Part shown: piece by piece, positions 13,607-16,264 of the stretch
Layout of the letters: each line of letters opens with the position of its first letter
Numbering within the stretch: position 1 is the stretch's first letter
Source: Calditrichota bacterium
Lineage (GTDB): Bacteria; Calditrichota; Calditrichia; RBG-13-44-9; J042
Assembly: GCA_013150955.1 (NCBI GenBank)
Contig: JAADJD010000042.1
Location: forward strand, 1 to 16,264
DNA: 16,264 nt
Reading direction: 5' to 3'
Notes under the pieces: generated by a model
What the model saw: only the letters and a program-made list of their open reading frames with translations
Databases searched by the model: none
Told to the model about the DNA's origin: nothing
Program-made: the position numbers and the translations under genes

Positions 13607-15226
13607 ATGGATACTGTAAAAGCACAGCAATGGCTTATCGGGATTTTCAGCGTCTTACTGATTGTTTCCTTGCTGATCGTGGCAGGCGTGGAGATGAAGA
13701 AAACCCGCACCTTTAAACCCGAAATCGAAATCGATGAAACCACGGCCAAATGTATTAACTGCCACGAAAAGAAAGGCATTGCAGTAAAGTTGATCGACGA
13801 ATGGAAGGAAAGTCGGCACGCGGTGATGGGCATTGGTTGCTATGAATGCCACCAGGCTGCGGAAGAGGATTTCGACGCCTTCCGCTGTCCGGAAAGCGAA
13901 TTCATCATCGGTAAACATCCCACGCCCAAGGATTGTAACCAGTGCCACGAGGATCAGGTGAAGGAATTTAACAACAGCAAGCATGCGGCCGCTCAGATCA
14001 TGATGGCGCTGAAAGGACCGGATCGCAACGTCTTTCAGCCCACCATTTCCACCAAACACGGCTGCGAACAATGCCACAACATTGGCAACTACTGGCCAGA
14101 CGGTAGCATCGGGGAATGCGATGCCTGCCATTCCAAACATCGGTTTTCGCTGAAGCAGGCCCGCCATCCCGAAACCTGCGGAGAATGCCACATCGGGCCG
14201 GATCATCCGCATATCGAAATCTACCTGGAATCCAAGCACGGGAACCTGTACGTGGCCCACAAGGACGAATGGGATTGGAATTATCCACCGGGAGAACCGG
14301 TTCCCTTTAGCGCACCCACCTGCGCTACCTGTCACATGAGCGCTACCCGAACGAACAAAAAATCCACCCACAACGTCAGCAATCGATTGACCTGGGAAAG
14401 CCAGGCTCCGTTTTCCGTACGTACCCAGGAATATTGGGGAGGCATCAGCTGGCAGGAAAAACGAGCCAACATGGAAGGCGTGTGCTACCAGTGCCACTCT
14501 CAAAGTTTTGCCGATCGCTACCTGCTGGTGGCCGACCTGGTCAACCTGCAATATAACGAAATCTGGAAGGCGACCATCGATTGGATGAATCTTTTGAAAA
14601 AATACAACGTAATAAAGACAGATCGCTTTATGTACGAAGGGGATTTCATTACGGCCTGGCCAAAAGAAGGCTACGATGAGGAAGTGGAACATATTGCGTA
14701 CCGCAACTGGCATCACGAAGGTCGCCGCTTCCGGCATGGCGCGGAAATGATGGGTGCGGACTACACGCAATGGCACGGCATCTGGGAACTGCAGGAGAAT
14801 CTGGTGAAGATCATTGAATATGGTGCAGAACACGGCGTACCGGAAGCTAAACGGTGGATGAACAGTAAGGATCCCAACAAATTCATCATGTACGCCTTAT
14901 ACGACATACCCGGAAGCACCTGGGGCCCATCGGCATTGATGTATCGGGGACAGATGCCCATGGATCGGATTCCCAATTACTGGGAAATTGTATACAAAAA
15001 CGTGAAGGCCGCTTACGAAAAGGGATTGTTGACCGACAAACAGTGGGCCCTGTACGAAGAGATTTACAAGAACAAGGACAAAGAAATTGGCCGCATCTAT
15101 CCCCTGCCCGAATTGCACGAGGAACTGCTGAAGAATCTGAATTATGACCTGAAGAAACTGTATCCTGAACAAAAGCTGACTCTGACACCATTCAATATTC
15201 CATTTCAGAAAGGTTCCGGTTACTGA
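13607..15226 (+). CDS. Membrane-anchored octaheme cytochrome c, hydroxylamine oxidoreductase (HAO) family
   Basis: A 539-residue protein with eight CxxCH motifs starting at C49, C78, C110, C153, C171, C191, C239 and C293, and a long helical C-terminal half, as in HAO. An uncleaved-looking N-terminal helix (about 9-28) anchors it to the membrane. The segment GADYTQWHG (383-391) lies in the region after haem 8. Family members oxidise hydroxylamine or hydrazine, or reduce nitrite; which applies depends on the active-site haem tyrosine, which I cannot assign without an alignment. The frame is open to 13556, but the ATG at 13607 is 6 bases after AGGAGG and starts the anchor. As last gene after Rieske and cytochrome b, it is a likely electron acceptor of that complex, perhaps a nitrite reductase (inference). 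Confidence 0.9.
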   Translation: MDTVKAQQWLIGIFSVLLIVSLLIVAGVEMKKTRTFKPEIEIDETTAKCINCHEKKGIAVKLIDEWKESRHAVMGIGCYECHQAAEEDFDAFRCPESEFIIGKHPTPKDCNQCHEDQVKEFNNSKHAAAQIMMALKGPDRNVFQPTISTKHGCEQCHNIGNYWPDGSIGECDACHSKHRFSLKQARHPETCGECHIGPDHPHIEIYLESKHGNLYVAHKDEWDWNYPPGEPVPFSAPTCATCHMSATRTNKKSTHNVSNRLTWESQAPFSVRTQEYWGGISWQEKRANMEGVCYQCHSQSFADRYLLVADLVNLQYNEIWKATIDWMNLLKKYNVIKTDRFMYEGDFITAWPKEGYDEEVEHIAYRNWHHEGRRFRHGAEMMGADYTQWHGIWELQENLVKIIEYGAEHGVPEAKRWMNSKDPNKFIMYALYDIPGSTWGPSALMYRGQMPMDRIPNYWEIVYKNVKAAYEKGLLTDKQWALYEEIYKNKDKEIGRIYPLPELHEELLKNLNYDLKKLYPEQKLTLTPFNIPFQKGSGY

Positions 15227-15254
15227 CCCGCCCCCACGGGTTGTAACAACCACG

Positions 15255-15289
15255 CAGCCGATCCGCCCGGCGGATCGGCTGTTTTTTTT
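15255..15289 (+). terminator. Strong intrinsic terminator of the nap operon
   Basis: CAGCCGATCCGCC and GGCGGATCGGCTG form a near-continuous stem (about 11-12 usable pairs with a small loop), followed by eight T residues. It lies 29 bases after the octaheme stop. Confidence 0.93.
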
Positions 15290-15297
15290 GGATTTGC

Positions 15298-15350
15298 CCA
15301 CGAATGAGGCGAATGAATCCAGATTATGTATTAGCCTACGAATTACAAGA
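15298..15350 (+). repeat. Partial repeat element (left arm)
   Basis: CCACGAATGAGGCGAATGAA, then CCAGATTATGTATTAGCCTA and CGAATTACAAGAATTCACA repeat the left-end motif of the element that follows at 15370. Confidence 0.5.
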
Positions 15351-15369
15351 ATTCACACCAATAAAAATA

Positions 15370-15540
15370 ATCCCAGATTAAGCAATAGCCTACGAATTAC
15401 ACGAATTAACACAAATAAAACCAATAAAATACATTAGATTGTGTCTGTATGAAAATGTGTCCCAGGGTTTATTCGCGATTTTGTAGATATTTTTTGGTTT
15501 TCATTCGCGTGATTCGCGGTTTATTGCATTATTTGGGTTT
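15370..15540 (+). repeat. MITE-like palindromic element, copy D (full length)
   Basis: A 171-bp copy from ATCCCAGATTAAGCAATAG through ATGAAAATGTGTCCCAGGG to TTATTGCATTATTTGGGTTT, in the same orientation as the copies at 4564 and 15914. Confidence 0.75.
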
Positions 15541-15620
15541 AGTCCTTGCCATTCTTTTGTCAGAACGCTGTGTGGTTGGAAAATGGAACGCATGTACCCG
15601 GTAGATGCGAGAATTATGCT

Positions 15621-15846
15621 CAGTTTACAGTTTGCAATTGGCAGTGGGCAGTGGTAGCCGCAGGCTTTACGCCCATGTTCCAGTAGGCAGTATGCAGTTG
15701 GCAACGGTAGTCGCAGGCTTTACGCCCATGTTCCAGTAGGCAGTTTGCAGTTGGCAATGGTAGCCGCTGGTTTTACGCCCATGTTCCAGTGGGCAGTTTG
15801 CAGTATGCAGTTGGCAACTGTAGCCGCAGACTTTACGTCTGCGTGA
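15621..15846. repeat. Four-unit tandem repeat, 53/60 bp
   Basis: Units at 15621-15680 (60 bp), 15681-15733 (53), 15734-15786 (53) and 15787-15846 (60) each run from CAGT..GCAGT heptamers through GCAGTTGGCAA and GTAGCCGCAGGCTTTACGCC to CATGTTC. The 7-bp length difference equals one extra CAGTTTG/CAGTATG-type heptamer. The last unit ends in a perfect hairpin, CGCAGAC-TTTAC-GTCTGCG (15825-15843 approximately). Short ORFs here are products of the repeat. Confidence 0.75.
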
Positions 15847-15913
15847 TGACAGGCCGACTGAAAGAGAATTAGAATATTCTGAAAACGTAACAAGTCCAAT
15901 GTACACTTACATA

Positions 15914-16081
15914 ATCCCAGATTATGCATTAGCCTACGAATGACACGAATGAACACCAATAAAAAAATAAAATGCACTTGATTCTATCTGGATGAAAATG
16001 TTTACCCGGATATATTCGCTATTTTGTTGATTTTTTTCGATTTCATTCGCGTGATTCGTAGTTTACCGGTTTATTTGGGAT
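15914..16081 (+). repeat. MITE-like palindromic element, copy E (full length, reference copy)
   Basis: A 168-bp unit beginning ATCCCAGATTATGCATTAG and ending TTATTTGGGAT. The first ~45 bases (CCTACGAATGACACGAATGA) and the last ~45 (TTCATTCGCGTGATTCGTAG) are imperfect inverted repeats, with the core TTGATTCTATCTGGATGAAA between. It encodes nothing. Confidence 0.75.
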
Positions 16082-16085
16082 AAAT

Positions 16086-16113
16086 AAAAAAGCGGGTCAA
16101 TAGACCCGCTTTT
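16086..16113 (-). terminator. Terminator of the Hsp20 gene
   Basis: AAGCGGGTC and GACCCGCTT form a 9-bp stem around AATA. On the minus strand it is followed by a run of T residues, 20 bases after the Hsp20 stop. A shorter T run on the other side could make it bidirectional. Confidence 0.88.
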
Positions 16114-16133
16114 CACATTCAGACCGGATGAAA

Positions 16134-16264
16134 TCAGGACACCTTGATATCGATTTCTTTGGCCTTGGCTTTTTCAGCCTTCGGCAGGTGAACGGTCAGG
16201 ATACCATCCTTGTAGCTGGCTTCAATCTTGTCTTCCCGCACTTCAGCCGGCAGATGGAAGGTTC
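16134..16264 (-). CDS. Hsp20/alpha-crystallin small heat-shock protein, C-terminal part
   Basis: Only the last 42 residues are in the window; the gene enters from the right edge. They read TFHLPAEVREDKIEASYKDG, then ILTVHLPKAEKAKAKEIDIK and VS. The L-P-x-E-V-x-x-D-K-I-x-A-x-Y-K-D-G-x-L-T-V-x-L-P-K pattern is the end of the alpha-crystallin domain (beta-8/beta-9), and the short tail with I-x-I/V (IDIKV) is the oligomerisation motif. The product is an ATP-independent holdase. It is convergent with, and unrelated to, the nap operon. Confidence 0.93.
   Translation of the reverse strand, partial: TFHLPAEVREDKIEASYKDGILTVHLPKAEKAKAKEIDIKVS

Noticed and set aside
13655-14833. 392-residue minus-strand reading frame
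   Set aside because: It is antisense to the octaheme gene, whose eight CxxCH motifs prove the plus-strand frame.
15621-15846. CRISPR array
   Set aside because: Units abut with no unique spacers, lengths differ by heptamers, and no cas gene is present; this is a tandem repeat.
15501-15977. Several short minus-strand ORFs
   Set aside because: Their peptides repeat NWHMGVKPA-like and FIRVIRR-like motifs, which are translations of the tandem and MITE-like repeats.

Overview
The window (about 50% G+C in its genes, much more AT-rich between them) is a respiratory locus of an anaerobic or facultatively anaerobic Gram-negative bacterium. Outer-membrane beta-barrel proteins, periplasmic c-type cytochromes and Tat-exported enzymes establish a double-membrane cell. 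A Rieske centre without the usual potential-raising Ser/Tyr suggests a menaquinone user. The gene content, Bacteroidota-like style and interspersed intergenic repeats fit a Calditrichota (Caldithrix-like) or other FCB-group genome; this lineage call is inference, because no rRNA or marker gene is present.

Layout. 1-155 (-): start of an exported protein running off the left edge. 156-839: AT-rich, filled with copies of a ~170-bp palindromic repeat. 840-4140 (-): a two-component pair, a membrane histidine kinase with a periplasmic haem-c (CxxCH) sensor domain and an NtrC-type sigma-54-dependent response regulator. 4141-5230: a ~1-kb divergent control region with nested repeat copies, an 18-bp perfect palindrome beside a degenerate direct copy, and a sigma-54-like -24/-12 element. 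5231-15226 (+): ten genes in one direction: outer-membrane porin, tetraheme cytochrome (NapM-like), NapA, four-cluster ferredoxin (NapF/NapG family), NapD, NapG, NapH, Rieske protein, cytochrome b of b6 type with fused subunit IV, and membrane-anchored octaheme HAO-family cytochrome. A strong terminator follows at 15255-15289. Hairpins after the porin and after napA could set different expression levels. 15290-16133: repeats, including a 53/60-bp tandem array. 16134-16264 (-): C-terminus of an Hsp20 chaperone with its own terminator.

How it may work together (inference). NapA reduces nitrate in the periplasm, receiving electrons from the tetraheme cytochrome; NapGH, and a complete Rieske/cytochrome b6-type quinol-oxidising module, could both draw on menaquinol. 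No NapB or NapC is present. The octaheme protein, next to the cytochrome b gene, is the natural electron acceptor of that module and may be a nitrite or hydroxylamine reductase, which would make the operon a self-contained nitrate-to-reduced-nitrogen chain coupled to a proton-motive quinol oxidase. The divergent haem-sensing kinase and its sigma-54 activator are the likely regulators.

The most notable points are the fusion of a nap cluster with a b6-type Rieske/cytochrome b module and an octaheme HAO homologue, the candidate activator site, and the MITE-like repeat family, one diverged copy of which separates napD from a napG that lacks its Tat signal.
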